Below, piece after piece: positions 33,837-42,615 of a stretch of 64,000 nucleotides of DNA. Origin of the DNA: Skermanella pratensis (GTDB taxonomy: Bacteria; Pseudomonadota; Alphaproteobacteria; Azospirillales; Azospirillaceae). Location of the stretch: positions 3,650,501 through 3,714,500 of the forward strand of contig NZ_CP030265.1 in the NCBI RefSeq assembly GCF_008843145.1, given 5' to 3'. Made by a program: the position numbers and the translations under genes. The first letter of the stretch is position 1. Each line of letters begins with the position of its first letter. The notes below the pieces were generated by a model. It saw only the letters and a program-made list of their open reading frames with translations, was not told the origin of the DNA and did not search any database.

Positions 33837-36572
33837 TCAGCCTCCCGCCGCGTCGGCAACCAGCGCGCCGGCCGGCTGGGAAGCCACCAGCGGGACGGTA
33901 ACCGGCTCCGGCACGGCCTCGGCAGCCTTCTCGCGGACCGGCATCAGGTCGGTCGCCGCCAGCAGCGCCGCGATCAGGTTAGGTACCGCCATGACCGCCA
34001 GCAGGATGGTCCACAGGGTCAGCGACACGGTCCCGGCATGATTGAGCACGGTGGCGATCAGGCAGCAGACCACCAGCAGCCCTGCCAGCACGGCTTCCGG
34101 CACGGCGGGGAACTTTGACGCCTTCTTCCGCTTGCCCTTCGACGTCACCTTGAAGGGCTCGTGCTTGGTGAACAGCCCCTTCAGCACGGCGGCGCCGACG
34201 GTGTAGTTCAGGCTCATGCCCAGCAGTGCGGTGCCGACCGTCTCGCCCCAGCCATGTCGGGAGGCGAACTTCGTCAGCGCCATGCTGGCCGCGGCGCGCA
34301 GCATCAGCGCCGCGATCGCGATGGCCGTCACCTCCGGCGGCGGCAGGTGCAGCGGCAGCACGGTCGCCAGCAGGGTCCAGGTAATGGCGCCCGCACCGGC
34401 GATCAGCCCCAGCGCATCCGACCACCAGCGCGCCCAGCCGGTCCAGAAGTGGAGCTTCTGGGTCGCGCTAAGGCCCTTGGCGCCGGGCAGCAAAGCCCGC
34501 AGGTGAGCCTTCATGATCTGGACCGAGCCGTAGGCCCAGCGGTGGCGCTGCTGGCGAAAGTCCTTGTAGCTGTCCGGCGTGATGCCGGCGCCCAGCCGCT
34601 CCGTCGTGTAGTGCTGCTTCCAGCCCTGCTCCAGCAGGGTCAGGCCCAGTTCGGTATCCTCGACGATGCACCACTCGGACCAGCCTCCAAGATCCTCCAG
34701 GGCCGAACGCCGGACCATGATCATGGTGCCGTGGGCGATCAGCGCGTTGTCCTCGTTGCGCTCGACCATGCCGCTGTCGAAGAAGGCTCGGTACTCGGCG
34801 GCCATCAGCCGCTTCAGCAGCGACTGGTCGCCGTCGCGGTGTTCCTGCGGCGCCTGGACCAGGCCGACGGCCGGGTCCGAGAAGGCGGGAGCCAGCCGGC
34901 TCAGCCACTGGGGCGAAACGGCGTAGTCGGCGTCCAGCACGGCGATGACCTCCGCCTCATCGGCGGTGATCCGGAGCGCGCGGTTCAGGGCGCCCGCCTT
35001 GAAGCCGGTGATCGGGTTGAAGTTGGCGAACTTGAAGACCGTGCGGCCCAGCCGCGCGTTCAAGGTCCGGCAATGGTCCTCGACCGGGGTGATCAGGCTG
35101 ACGTCGTCGGTGTTGTTGATCGCGACGACCACCTCGAAGGCCGGATAGTCCTGGGCGGCGAGGCTGTCCAGGGTGGCGTTCAGCATCGCCGGATCCTCGT
35201 TCCGGGCGGCGATGTGGACGGACACCATCGGCTCCCGCACGGCGACGCCGGCGTTGCGGATCAGTGCCGCGGCGCCGTCGGCCGGCAGCAGGCGGGTCGG
35301 CCGGCGGCCCAGCAGGGTCCGGGTCATCTCGTCCAGGTCGGCAAGCGCCAGAACCAGCAGGATGCCGCCGAGCGCGAGGCCGCTGCCCCACATGATCACG
35401 GTACCCATGGTCGGATAGACGCCCATGGCGGCCAGGACGGCCCAGGCGGTCATGCCGGCCGAGCCATGGGCGGCGATCGACCACAGCAGGGTCTGGAGCA
35501 CGGTGGCACGCCGGCGGAACAAGGCAGGCAGCGACAGGAACACGCCGACCAGCACCGACGCGACGCCGACCGCATAGGCTTCCGGCTTTGGCTCGACAGC
35601 GCCCTGGAGCTGCCACTTGGGCTGCCGATCGGCATCGAGCACGCCCCAGAACGGGCCGGGACTGCCTTCGATCGCGGTCTTCCAGGGCTGGTCGAACGCC
35701 TCGATCACGTTGTACTCGACGCCCATCCGCTTGGCGTCCTGGGCGAATTCGCGGATGATCCGGGCCTGCTCGGGGCGGGACGCGTGGGCATCGCCGAAAT
35801 TGTCGCCGTCCGAGGGCCAGCCGATTTCACCCACCCAGATCGGCTTGCCGGGATAAGCCTGCCGGATGCGCTTGATCTTGTCCAAGGCGTAGGGCAAGGC
35901 GCCGGAGCTGTCGAGCTTTTCCCAATAAGGCAATGTGTGGATGCCGACGAAGTCGGAAACCGCGACGGTCTTCGGCGCGTTCAGCAGCTCCGACCAGGTG
36001 TCGGACGTGCCCACCGGAATGCGCCTCGGCACGCGCGACCGTACCTCCGCGACCAGCGCCGCGAGGCTCTCGTCGGTCTGGTCGGCGCGCAGCAGCGATT
36101 CGTTGCCGACCACGACGCGCACGACGTTGGGCGTGCTGCGCGCGATCGCCACGGCCTGGTCGATTTCCTGCCGGTTGTGCTCGGCGTCGGCGTTCAGCCA
36201 GATGCCCAGGCTCACCTTCAGCCCCATGCGGGCGGCCACGCCGGGAGCGCGGTCCTGCCCGTCGGAAACGGTATAGGTCCGGATGCCGTCCGCGATGCCG
36301 TTGATCGCCACCATGTCCTTGCGGATGTCGGCGACTGACACGTGGTGGTCGTCTTCCGGGCTGAAGTCGCGGCCGGAAGGGCTGTACGACACCGATTGCA
36401 GGCGGCTCGGCGATGCCGCCACATCCACCGGCGCGGTCTGGCCGCGCCAGATGGCGAGATGGGTCATCGCCGTGCCGGCGATGACCGCAGCCATAAGGGT
36501 CAGGGAAAGGATGGTCCGCCTGGGCGGAGTGCGTGTGTCCACCGCCGGTGAGCCGGTGGGAAGGATCGACAT
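33837..36572 (-). CDS. Membrane beta-glucan synthase: GH17-like domain fused to GT2 glycosyltransferase
   Basis: The 911-residue membrane protein has an N-terminal anchor (residues ~20-40). A periplasmic GH17-like domain spans about residues 60-310, with acid/base Glu158 in VVVGNESL and nucleophile Glu249 in WVGEIGWPSDG, so both catalytic glutamates are retained. Membrane spans follow near residues 330-410. A GT2 domain then has VLDADYA, EDTELGL and the QQRHRW motif, and it ends in further membrane helices. Bradyrhizobial NdvB-type beta-1,3-glucan synthases combine GT2 and GH17-like parts, and this is the closest role I can name. A short Ala/Pro/Glu-rich tail ends it. It stands alone. Confidence 0.9.
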   Translation of the reverse strand: MSILPTGSPAVDTRTPPRRTILSLTLMAAVIAGTAMTHLAIWRGQTAPVDVAASPSRLQSVSYSPSGRDFSPEDDHHVSVADIRKDMVAINGIADGIRTYTVSDGQDRAPGVAARMGLKVSLGIWLNADAEHNRQEIDQAVAIARSTPNVVRVVVGNESLLRADQTDESLAALVAEVRSRVPRRIPVGTSDTWSELLNAPKTVAVSDFVGIHTLPYWEKLDSSGALPYALDKIKRIRQAYPGKPIWVGEIGWPSDGDNFGDAHASRPEQARIIREFAQDAKRMGVEYNVIEAFDQPWKTAIEGSPGPFWGVLDADRQPKWQLQGAVEPKPEAYAVGVASVLVGVFLSLPALFRRRATVLQTLLWSIAAHGSAGMTAWAVLAAMGVYPTMGTVIMWGSGLALGGILLVLALADLDEMTRTLLGRRPTRLLPADGAAALIRNAGVAVREPMVSVHIAARNEDPAMLNATLDSLAAQDYPAFEVVVAINNTDDVSLITPVEDHCRTLNARLGRTVFKFANFNPITGFKAGALNRALRITADEAEVIAVLDADYAVSPQWLSRLAPAFSDPAVGLVQAPQEHRDGDQSLLKRLMAAEYRAFFDSGMVERNEDNALIAHGTMIMVRRSALEDLGGWSEWCIVEDTELGLTLLEQGWKQHYTTERLGAGITPDSYKDFRQQRHRWAYGSVQIMKAHLRALLPGAKGLSATQKLHFWTGWARWWSDALGLIAGAGAITWTLLATVLPLHLPPPEVTAIAIAALMLRAAASMALTKFASRHGWGETVGTALLGMSLNYTVGAAVLKGLFTKHEPFKVTSKGKRKKASKFPAVPEAVLAGLLVVCCLIATVLNHAGTVSLTLWTILLAVMAVPNLIAALLAATDLMPVREKAAEAVPEPVTVPLVASQPAGALVADAAGG

Positions 36573-36849
36573 GGCCGTTTTTCTGGGGGTGAGTGGTTGA
36601 GCGGGAAGCTACTCAGGAGGGGGTGATGCCGGGGCGACTGTGCCAAAACCGATTTTGCCGCCACATTACCGAAAGACACTCTAATCGAGTTTGCGCAGAT
36701 GGGTATGTGACAGCTATCACTTGGCTACGATGTCGCAGGGGCCGATTGCCACCAATCGGCTTCTTGTCGGTTTCGTTAACGGTTTAGTAGCCATGTTTAT
36801 TCTATGTGTCTGCGGACAAATCTAGGCCAGTCGTCATAAAGGGTATGCA

Positions 36850-37419
36850 ATGCGGTTGAAGCTTATCGGGATAGTGGGCGCCCTGCTCGTTTTGACGGCT
36901 TGCGAGTCGGCCCCATGGGACGCCTCGAGCAGCAGCGGCATGGGTGCGGTGAGCGGAGCCCCGATCGGCGCGGGCGGTCCGGGCGGGGTCGGAGTCGGCG
37001 GTGTCGGCGGCGTGGGCACCGGTGGCCTGTCGGGTGCCCGTCCCGGCGCCGGCGGCGTGATGCCGGGCTCCCAGCAGGATCTGGCCAACAGCGTCGGCGA
37101 CCGGGTGTTCTTCGGATACGACCAGGTCGACCTGAGCGCGGAGGCCCGGGCGACTCTGGAACGTCAGGCCCAGTGGCTGAAGCAGTACGCCAATGTGACC
37201 GTGACCATAGAGGGCCACGCCGACGAGCGCGGCACCCGGGAGTACAACCTGGCGCTCGGCGACCGCCGGGCCAACTCGGTCAGGAACTATCTGGTCACCC
37301 AGGGCATCCAGCCCGGCCGGATCGGGACGCTGAGCTTCGGCAAGGAGCGCCCGGCGATCGGCGCGTCCGGCGAACAGGCCTGGGCGCAGAACCGCCGCGC
37401 GGTAACCCTGGTCAACTGA
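36850..37419 (+). CDS. pal: Peptidoglycan-associated lipoprotein (Pal/OmpA family)
   Basis: The 189-residue protein has a lipoprotein signal (VLTAC) and a Gly-rich spacer of about 45 residues. An OmpA-like peptidoglycan-binding domain follows, with VFFGYDQVDLS, TIEGHADERGTREYN, LGDRRANSV and the C-terminal RRAVTLV. It should anchor the outer membrane to peptidoglycan. Pal is normally next to tolB and ybgF; neither is here, so this may be a second Pal paralog. It is followed by a long perfect hairpin shared with fixX. Confidence 0.93.
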   Translation: MRLKLIGIVGALLVLTACESAPWDASSSSGMGAVSGAPIGAGGPGGVGVGGVGGVGTGGLSGARPGAGGVMPGSQQDLANSVGDRVFFGYDQVDLSAEARATLERQAQWLKQYANVTVTIEGHADERGTREYNLALGDRRANSVRNYLVTQGIQPGRIGTLSFGKERPAIGASGEQAWAQNRRAVTLVN

Positions 37420-37433
37420 CCGCCTCCCTCGGC

Positions 37434-37494
37434 GGCACCCAAAACGAAAGGGCTTCGGGAGCGAACCTCCCGAAGCCCTTTCGTTTTGGGTGCC
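37434..37494. terminator. Bidirectional terminator with a 28-bp perfect stem
   Basis: The 28 bases at 37434-37461 are exactly complementary to 37467-37494, with a 5-base loop CGAAC. The stem includes AAAACGAAAGGGCTTCGGGAG on the left arm. T-runs on both strands at the stem (CGTTTTGGG) allow termination both for pal and for the convergent fixABCX operon. Confidence 0.9.
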
Positions 37495-37540
37495 GATGGG
37501 CGGGTACCGAGCCCGCCCGATCCTTGGATCGGCGCCGGCC

Positions 37541-37834
37541 TCAGCCGAACTTGTAGCTGATGCCGTATCCGCCGCGCGGATAGTTCCACGAGACGTTGCC
37601 GTTGTCCTGGCAGATGACCCGGCAGGTGCCGCATTCCAGGCAGCCGTCGGTCACGAGGTTGACGCCGCCCGCGTCGTCCTTCGTGTAGCAGTTGGCCGGG
37701 CAGCAGAAGGTGCACGGCTGGCTCTTGCAGCTGGACGCGCAGACCTCGGCGTCCTTGATGTAGATGTGGGGGCGGTTCTCGTCGACGATGTACCGGTTCT
37801 GGTACAGCTTGTCTTCAACCTTGATCACGCTCAT
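37541..37834 (-). CDS. fixX: Ferredoxin-like protein FixX
   Basis: The 97-residue protein carries Cys clusters [19 protein letters not shown] and [12 protein letters not shown] for [4Fe-4S] binding. It is the ferredoxin subunit of the FixABCX electron-bifurcating complex, which uses NADH to reduce both quinone and ferredoxin/flavodoxin for nitrogenase. The ATG overlaps the fixC stop in an ATGA junction. It is the last gene of the fix operon and is followed by the 28-bp stem terminator. Confidence 0.95.
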   Translation of the reverse strand: MSVIKVEDKLYQNRYIVDENRPHIYIKDAEVCASSCKSQPCTFCCPANCYTKDDAGGVNLVTDGCLECGTCRVICQDNGNVSWNYPRGGYGISYKFG

Positions 37835-39132
37835 CGGAAAGCCCTCGCCAGCTTGAATGCGTCACCCACCAGGCCGAAGATCGACCGCCGCTTGGCGAAC
37901 GACTTCAGGATCTGATTCTCTTTGGTCTTCTTGTCGACACTGTCCACCGTGAAGAGATCGTGGGCGGCGCCGTTCAAGAGATCCGGATAGGCATTGAAGA
38001 ACTGCGGCGACATATGCATGATGTGCGGCAGGTTCTTGTACTTTTTCAGGTCCTTCATCACGAAGCTCTCGTCGAGCTTCTTCTTGTAGAGAGCGAGGTT
38101 GGCGGCCACCGGCGCCTTGCCCTGCTTCTTCAGCTCGATGAGGGTCTCGGCGGCGAACCGGCCGCTGGTCATCGCCAGGTTCGACCCTTCGCGGTGCGCG
38201 GCGTTGTTCAGGTGGGCGGCGTCGCCGACCACCATCCAGCCGTCGCCGCAGACCTGCGGGACCGCCTTGTAGCCGCCCTCGGGAATCAGGTGGCCGGCAT
38301 ATTCCTTGACCTCGCCGCCCTGGATCAGGGGCTTGATCACGGGATGGTTCTTCAGGTCCTCGAGCAGCTTGTACGGGGCGATGCCCTTCTCCTTGAAGTC
38401 GGAGATCAGGCAGCCGATGCCGATGGTCAGCGACTCCTTGTTGGTATAGAGGAACGCGGTGCCGACCATGCCGCCGGTGACCTTGCCCATCATCTCGATG
38501 ACGACGCCCTCGTCGCCCTTCACCTGGAAACGCTGCTCGATCAGCGCGGGATCGATGAAGTGGATCTCCTTGACCGCCAGCGCGGCGTTCTCCGGAGGCA
38601 GTTCCTCCTGGAGATCGGCGCGGCGGGCCAGCAGGGCGTTGACGCCGTCGGCCATGATGACCACGTCGGCATGGACCTCGCCGTTCTCGCGGTCGGTGCG
38701 CACGCCATAGACCTTGCCGCTGGCGTCGCGCAGCAGTTCGGTCACCGTGGTCTCGCAGATCACGAGGGCGCCGGCTTCGCGGACCTTCTCGTTGAACCAC
38801 TTGTCGAACTGGGCGCGGATGATGGTGTAGCGGTTCGGGCGCTCGCTGTTGAAGCTGTCCGAACGGTAATTGGTGCCGATATAGCTGTCGTCGCCCAGCA
38901 GCCAGATCCGCTGCTCGATGATATGGCGCTCCAGCGGCGCATCCTCGCGGAAGTCGGGGATGATCCGCTCCAGCGCGTCGGCATACATGATCGCGCCCTG
39001 GACGTTCTTGGAGCCGGAATACTCGCCGCGCTCGATCTGCAGGACCTTCAAGCCACCCTTGGCCAGGGTGTACGCCGCCGAGTTGCCGGAAGGTCCGGCG
39101 CCGACGACGATGGCATCAAACTTCTCTACCAT
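37831..39132 (-). CDS. fixC: FixC flavoprotein (electron-bifurcating quinone reductase subunit)
   Basis: The 433-residue protein belongs to the ETF:quinone oxidoreductase family. FAD binding is indicated by [20 protein letters not shown] at residues 9-28, the second nucleotide contact [12 protein letters not shown] and [14 protein letters not shown] near residue 300. Together with FixX it takes electrons from FixAB to quinone or ferredoxin. The gap to fixB is 26 bases; the ATG at 39132 marks the conserved start [11 protein letters not shown]. Confidence 0.96.
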   Translation of the reverse strand: MVEKFDAIVVGAGPSGNSAAYTLAKGGLKVLQIERGEYSGSKNVQGAIMYADALERIIPDFREDAPLERHIIEQRIWLLGDDSYIGTNYRSDSFNSERPNRYTIIRAQFDKWFNEKVREAGALVICETTVTELLRDASGKVYGVRTDRENGEVHADVVIMADGVNALLARRADLQEELPPENAALAVKEIHFIDPALIEQRFQVKGDEGVVIEMMGKVTGGMVGTAFLYTNKESLTIGIGCLISDFKEKGIAPYKLLEDLKNHPVIKPLIQGGEVKEYAGHLIPEGGYKAVPQVCGDGWMVVGDAAHLNNAAHREGSNLAMTSGRFAAETLIELKKQGKAPVAANLALYKKKLDESFVMKDLKKYKNLPHIMHMSPQFFNAYPDLLNGAAHDLFTVDSVDKKTKENQILKSFAKRRSIFGLVGDAFKLARAFR

Positions 39133-39158
39133 GTCAGGCACTCTCCTCTGGCGGGTGG

Positions 39159-40262
39159 TCAGCTCGCCTTGCGGTTGACCAGCCGGCGCTGGCGGAACTG
39201 TTCCGTCAAGGCCGGAAGAATCTGCAGCGCGTCGCCGACGATGCCATGGTGGGCGAAGTCGAAGATCGGTGCGTTGGGATCGGAATTGATCGCCAGGATC
39301 ACGTCGGAATTCTCGCAGCCGACGCGATGCTGGATGGCGCCGGAAATGCCGGCGGCGATGTAGAGCTTCGGGCGGACCGTCTTGCCGGTCTGGCCGACCT
39401 GCCGGTCGCTGGTGACCCAGCCGGCCTGGGTGCAGGGCCTGGACGCGCCGACCTCGGCCCCCAGCACTTCGGCCAGGTCCCAGATCAGCTTGAAGTTCTC
39501 CGGCTTCTGGAGTCCCTTCCCGCCCGAGACGATGATGTCGGCGAAGGCGAGTTGCGCCTCCTCCTGGTCGCTGTCGGGGATGAAGTCCAGCACCTTGGTG
39601 ACGAACACCTCTTCCGCGAGGTTCGGCGTGACCTCGACGACCCGGCCGGTGCGGGTGCCGTCGCGTTCGGGCATCTGCATGACGCGCGGCCGGATGGTCG
39701 CCATCTGCGGGCGGTAGGCCAGTGTCTGGATGGTGCACAGCAGGGTGCCGCCGAAGGTCGGGCGGGTGGCGGCCAGGCTGCGGTTCTCGGCGCTGATGTC
39801 CAGCTCGGTACAGTCGGCCGTCAGGCCGGTCAGCAGCGTGGTCGCGATGGCTCCCGCCAAGTCGCGGCCCAGCGTCGAGGCGCCCAGCAGAACGATCTCC
39901 GGCTTGAAGGTGTTGACCACGTCGGTCATCACCTTGGAATAGGGCTCGGTCCGGTACTCCGCCAGGACGGGATCGAGCACCGTGTAGACCACGTCGGCAC
40001 CATAGGCGATCGCCTCGCCGGTGATCTCGTGGATGAAAGGACCGGGAGCCCCCAGGATCACGGCGCCGACCTCGACGCCCAGCTTGTCGGCCAGCTTGCG
40101 GGCCTCGCCCAGCAATTCGTACGAGACGGTGTGGACCTTGCCGCGCTCCTGCTCGACGATGACCCAGACACCCTTGTAGATTTTCAACTCTTCCGGCAGT
40201 TCGAACTTGCGGCCACCGGCGGCCTTCTTGGCGGAGGGTGGATTGGCAGGCGCTTGGCTCAT
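39159..40262 (-). CDS. fixB: FixB electron-transfer flavoprotein alpha subunit
   Basis: The 367-residue protein is an ETF alpha-type subunit. Its N-terminal domain has [20 protein letters not shown]. The C-terminal FAD domain has the conserved [29 protein letters not shown] and [16 protein letters not shown]. With FixA it forms the bifurcating flavoprotein of FixABCX. It lies 108 bases after fixA, a slightly large gap for the operon. Confidence 0.96.
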   Translation of the reverse strand: MSQAPANPPSAKKAAGGRKFELPEELKIYKGVWVIVEQERGKVHTVSYELLGEARKLADKLGVEVGAVILGAPGPFIHEITGEAIAYGADVVYTVLDPVLAEYRTEPYSKVMTDVVNTFKPEIVLLGASTLGRDLAGAIATTLLTGLTADCTELDISAENRSLAATRPTFGGTLLCTIQTLAYRPQMATIRPRVMQMPERDGTRTGRVVEVTPNLAEEVFVTKVLDFIPDSDQEEAQLAFADIIVSGGKGLQKPENFKLIWDLAEVLGAEVGASRPCTQAGWVTSDRQVGQTGKTVRPKLYIAAGISGAIQHRVGCENSDVILAINSDPNAPIFDFAHHGIVGDALQILPALTEQFRQRRLVNRKAS

Positions 40263-40370
40263 GTCGGCCTCACAGTCTCGAAGTAAGGGTTCGGCAGGCG
40301 TCGGACGGGGTCGGGTTCGATCGGGGTTGACGGCGGCCGTGTCAGGCGCCCGCCTTCCGCGACCGGGCCC

Positions 40371-41201
40371 TTATCGGACCAGGTCGTTCGCCATCTTCGG
40401 GTAGGTTGTGAAGAGCATTTCGATCGCCGCCGCCGCCTGGGCCTCGGGACCGCCTTCGGCCTCGATCATCTTCGCCTTCTCGGCGCGGGGCTTCGGCACG
40501 AACACTTTGGAGACGACGGTGGGCGAGCCTTTCAGTCCGACCTTGCTCTCGTCGTCGACGCAAGTGTCCTTGTTCCAGGTCTTCAGCGGCGTGCGCGCGG
40601 CCCTGAACATGTCGTCCATGGTGCCGAAGCGCATCGTGTTGGAGCCTTCCAGCATGGTGATCATGGCCGGCAGGCGGCTCTTCAGAACCTGCACGCCGCC
40701 CTCGGAGCGGCGCTGGACGGTGATCTCGCGGCTGTCGAGATTCACGTCCTCGATCTTGGCGACATAGGTCAGCTGCTGGAGGTTGAGGCGCGTGGCGATG
40801 CCCGGGCCGACCTGGGCGGTGTCGCCGTCGATCGTCTGCTTGCCGCAGAACACCAGGTCGACCGGCTCCTCCTCGTGCAGCTTCCGGATCGCGGAGGTCA
40901 GCGCGTAGGAGGTCGCCAGAGTGTCCGAACCGGCGAACTTGCGGTCGGTCAGCAGCACCGCGTCGGTCGCCCCGAAGGACATCGCCTTGCGCAGCGACGC
41001 CTCGGCCATGGGCGGGCCCATCGTCAGGACGGTGACCCGTCCGCCGAACCGGTCCTTCAGCCGCAGCGCCTCTTCCAGGGAGAAAAGGTCGTAGGGGTTG
41101 ATGATCGCCGGCACGCCCTGGCGCATGATGGTATTGGTGACCGGATGGATCCGGATCTGGGCGCTGTCGGGCACCTGCTTGATACAGACGACGATGTGCA
41201 T
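40371..41201 (-). CDS. fixA: FixA electron-transfer flavoprotein beta subunit
   Basis: The 276-residue protein is an ETF beta-type subunit: MHIVVCIKQVPDS at the start, INPYDLFSLEEALRLKDRFG, then LVFCGKQTIDGDTAQVGPG, typical of FixA/EtfB. It binds the NADH-accepting flavin with FixB. It is the first gene of fixABCX. A sigma-54 promoter at 41253-41269 lies about 50 bases upstream and a NifA site further up, so it should be expressed with the nif genes. Confidence 0.96.
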   Translation of the reverse strand: MHIVVCIKQVPDSAQIRIHPVTNTIMRQGVPAIINPYDLFSLEEALRLKDRFGGRVTVLTMGPPMAEASLRKAMSFGATDAVLLTDRKFAGSDTLATSYALTSAIRKLHEEEPVDLVFCGKQTIDGDTAQVGPGIATRLNLQQLTYVAKIEDVNLDSREITVQRRSEGGVQVLKSRLPAMITMLEGSNTMRFGTMDDMFRAARTPLKTWNKDTCVDDESKVGLKGSPTVVSKVFVPKPRAEKAKMIEAEGGPEAQAAAAIEMLFTTYPKMANDLVR

Positions 41202-41252
41202 CCCGCTATCCTCTCGACTGGTGGCCCCTCAGGGCTTGCTCAACTCTGCTTA

Positions 41253-41269
41253 TGCAGGGGACGTGCCAA
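41253..41269 (-). promoter_or_regulatory. Sigma-54 (-24/-12) promoter of fixABCX
   Basis: On the minus strand the sequence reads TTGGCACGTCCCCTGCA, with GG and GC separated by exactly 10 bases as required for RpoN promoters. It lies about 50 bases before the fixA ATG. Confidence 0.88.
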
Positions 41270-41358
41270 CGTTGAGAACACTGAAGCCATAAGCATAAAG
41301 TTCTGATTTTAAAGGATTTAATCGGAGGGTGTTGGAGCCTGCACCTTGCGGCGGCACT

Positions 41359-41374
41359 TGTCGGCTAACCGACA
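41359..41374. promoter_or_regulatory. NifA upstream activator site of fixABCX
   Basis: TGTCGGCTAACCGACA fits the NifA-binding consensus TGT-N10-ACA and is itself nearly palindromic. It is about 90 bases upstream of the -24 element, a normal distance for looping. Confidence 0.85.
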
Positions 41375-41397
41375 GGAGCCGCGGCTTGTCGGCTTTG

Positions 41398-41733
41398 TCA
41401 CTGCGCGCCGGACAGGGTCAGGCTCTCCAGCGGGACGAAGCTGGCGTTGTGCCGTTCGGCCTGGTCCTTGTGGACCTTGAACACCTTCTCGGCGATCGCG
41501 TCGGACTTGACGAAATCCTGGTACGCCTGAGTGATCAGGACCTTGTAGCGGTCGCGCAGGAGATCCTCGGCGAGGCTGTCCAGGTTGGCCTCCTCCGCGA
41601 GATAATCGTGGAAGCGCTGCAGGATGTGCAGGCGGTTGACGTGGACCACCCGCGCGTCGAAATCGATTCCGAAGAACCGCAGGAAGTCTTCGGCGGTGTT
41701 CAGATCGTCCAAGTCGTCCTGGAAGCTGCTCAT
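41398..41733 (-). CDS. nifW: Nitrogenase-stabilizing/protective protein NifW
   Basis: This 111-residue protein matches NifW, with AEDFLRFFGIDFDARVVHVN at residues 14-33 and LHILQRFHDYL following. NifW associates with the MoFe protein and protects it from oxygen damage. It is the last gene of the iscA-nifU-S-V-cysE-nifW unit, 33 bases after the serine acetyltransferase gene. The fixABCX NifA site lies just beyond its stop. Confidence 0.93.
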   Translation of the reverse strand: MSSFQDDLDDLNTAEDFLRFFGIDFDARVVHVNRLHILQRFHDYLAEEANLDSLAEDLLRDRYKVLITQAYQDFVKSDAIAEKVFKVHKDQAERHNASFVPLESLTLSGAQ

Positions 41734-41766
41734 GGGGGGTTCCTGTCGGTGGGAGGTTTGTGAGGA

Positions 41767-42594
41767 TCAATGTTCGCATCCCGGCAGCTCGCAGCCGGGC
41801 TGGTCGCAACTGTTGCCGCACCGCGCGCAGACGATGCCTTCCATGGCCTGGCTCAGCTCGCCGACGACGTCGGCGGCGGTGTGCTCGTCCAGGCGGTTCT
41901 CGATCTTGTTGATATGCTCGATCAGGCAGGCGAGCGCCCGGCCGACCGGGTCGGGCATCAGGTGGTGGTCGAGGTCGATGCCGTGGTCGGCCATACGCCG
42001 CCCGATCGGCTTGACGATGCGTCCGGGGATTCCGACGACCGTCATCTCCGCCGGGACGTCCTTGGTCACGACCGAGTTGGCGCCGACCCTGCCGTTGCGG
42101 CCGATGGTGATCGGCCCCAGGATCTTGGCCCCCGCCCCGCACATCACGCCGTCCTCCAGCGTCGGATGGCGCTTGCCCTTGTTCCAGCTGGTGCCGCCCA
42201 GGGTGACGCCATGGTAGAGGGTGACGTCGTCGCCGACCTCCGCGGTCTCGCCGATCACCACGCCGGCGCCGTGGTCGATGAAGAAGCGTCGGCCGATGGT
42301 GGCGCCGGGATGGATGTCGATGTTGGTGACCATGCGCGCCACGTAGCTGATGAAGCGCGCCGGCCAGCGGACTCTGCGGCGCCACAGCGCATTGGCGATG
42401 CGGTGCGCGATGATGGCGTGGATGCCGGGATAGCAGGTCAGGACGTCGAAGGTGTTGCGCGCCGCCGGGTCGCGGTCGGCGACGCATTCCACGTCCTCGC
42501 ACAGCAGGCGCCAGATGCTCCGTTCCGGCGGCGACGCGGAGTCCGCGGATGGCGCCCCGCTGGACGGGGGGGATGCTTCGATGATTCCGGACAT
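41767..42594 (-). CDS. cysE: Serine O-acetyltransferase, nif-associated (NifP/CysE)
   Basis: The 275-residue enzyme makes O-acetylserine for cysteine synthesis, meeting the cysteine demand of Fe-S cluster formation; azotobacters have a nif-linked homolog called NifP. The left-handed beta-helix shows hexapeptide repeats, including [17 protein letters not shown] and [11 protein letters not shown], with an N-terminal helical domain before it. Unusual is the last ~20 residues, [20 protein letters not shown], which contain five Cys and may bind metal. It lies between nifV and nifW on the same strand. Confidence 0.93.
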   Translation of the reverse strand: MSGIIEASPPSSGAPSADSASPPERSIWRLLCEDVECVADRDPAARNTFDVLTCYPGIHAIIAHRIANALWRRRVRWPARFISYVARMVTNIDIHPGATIGRRFFIDHGAGVVIGETAEVGDDVTLYHGVTLGGTSWNKGKRHPTLEDGVMCGAGAKILGPITIGRNGRVGANSVVTKDVPAEMTVVGIPGRIVKPIGRRMADHGIDLDHHLMPDPVGRALACLIEHINKIENRLDEHTAADVVGELSQAMEGIVCARCGNSCDQPGCELPGCEH

Positions 42595-42615
42595 GCCGGG
42601 TCTCCCGCTTCGAGG

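Noticed and set aside
34161-36338. 725-codon plus-strand frame opposite the GH17-GT2 gene
   Set aside because: It has no motifs and is rich in Gly/Arg/Asp/His as expected of an antisense frame; the minus-strand gene is certain.
41385-41400. Second NifA site (TGTCGGCTTTGTCACT) near the fixA promoter
   Set aside because: The last triplet is ACT and not ACA and it runs into the nifW stop; only the site at 41359-41374 fits.
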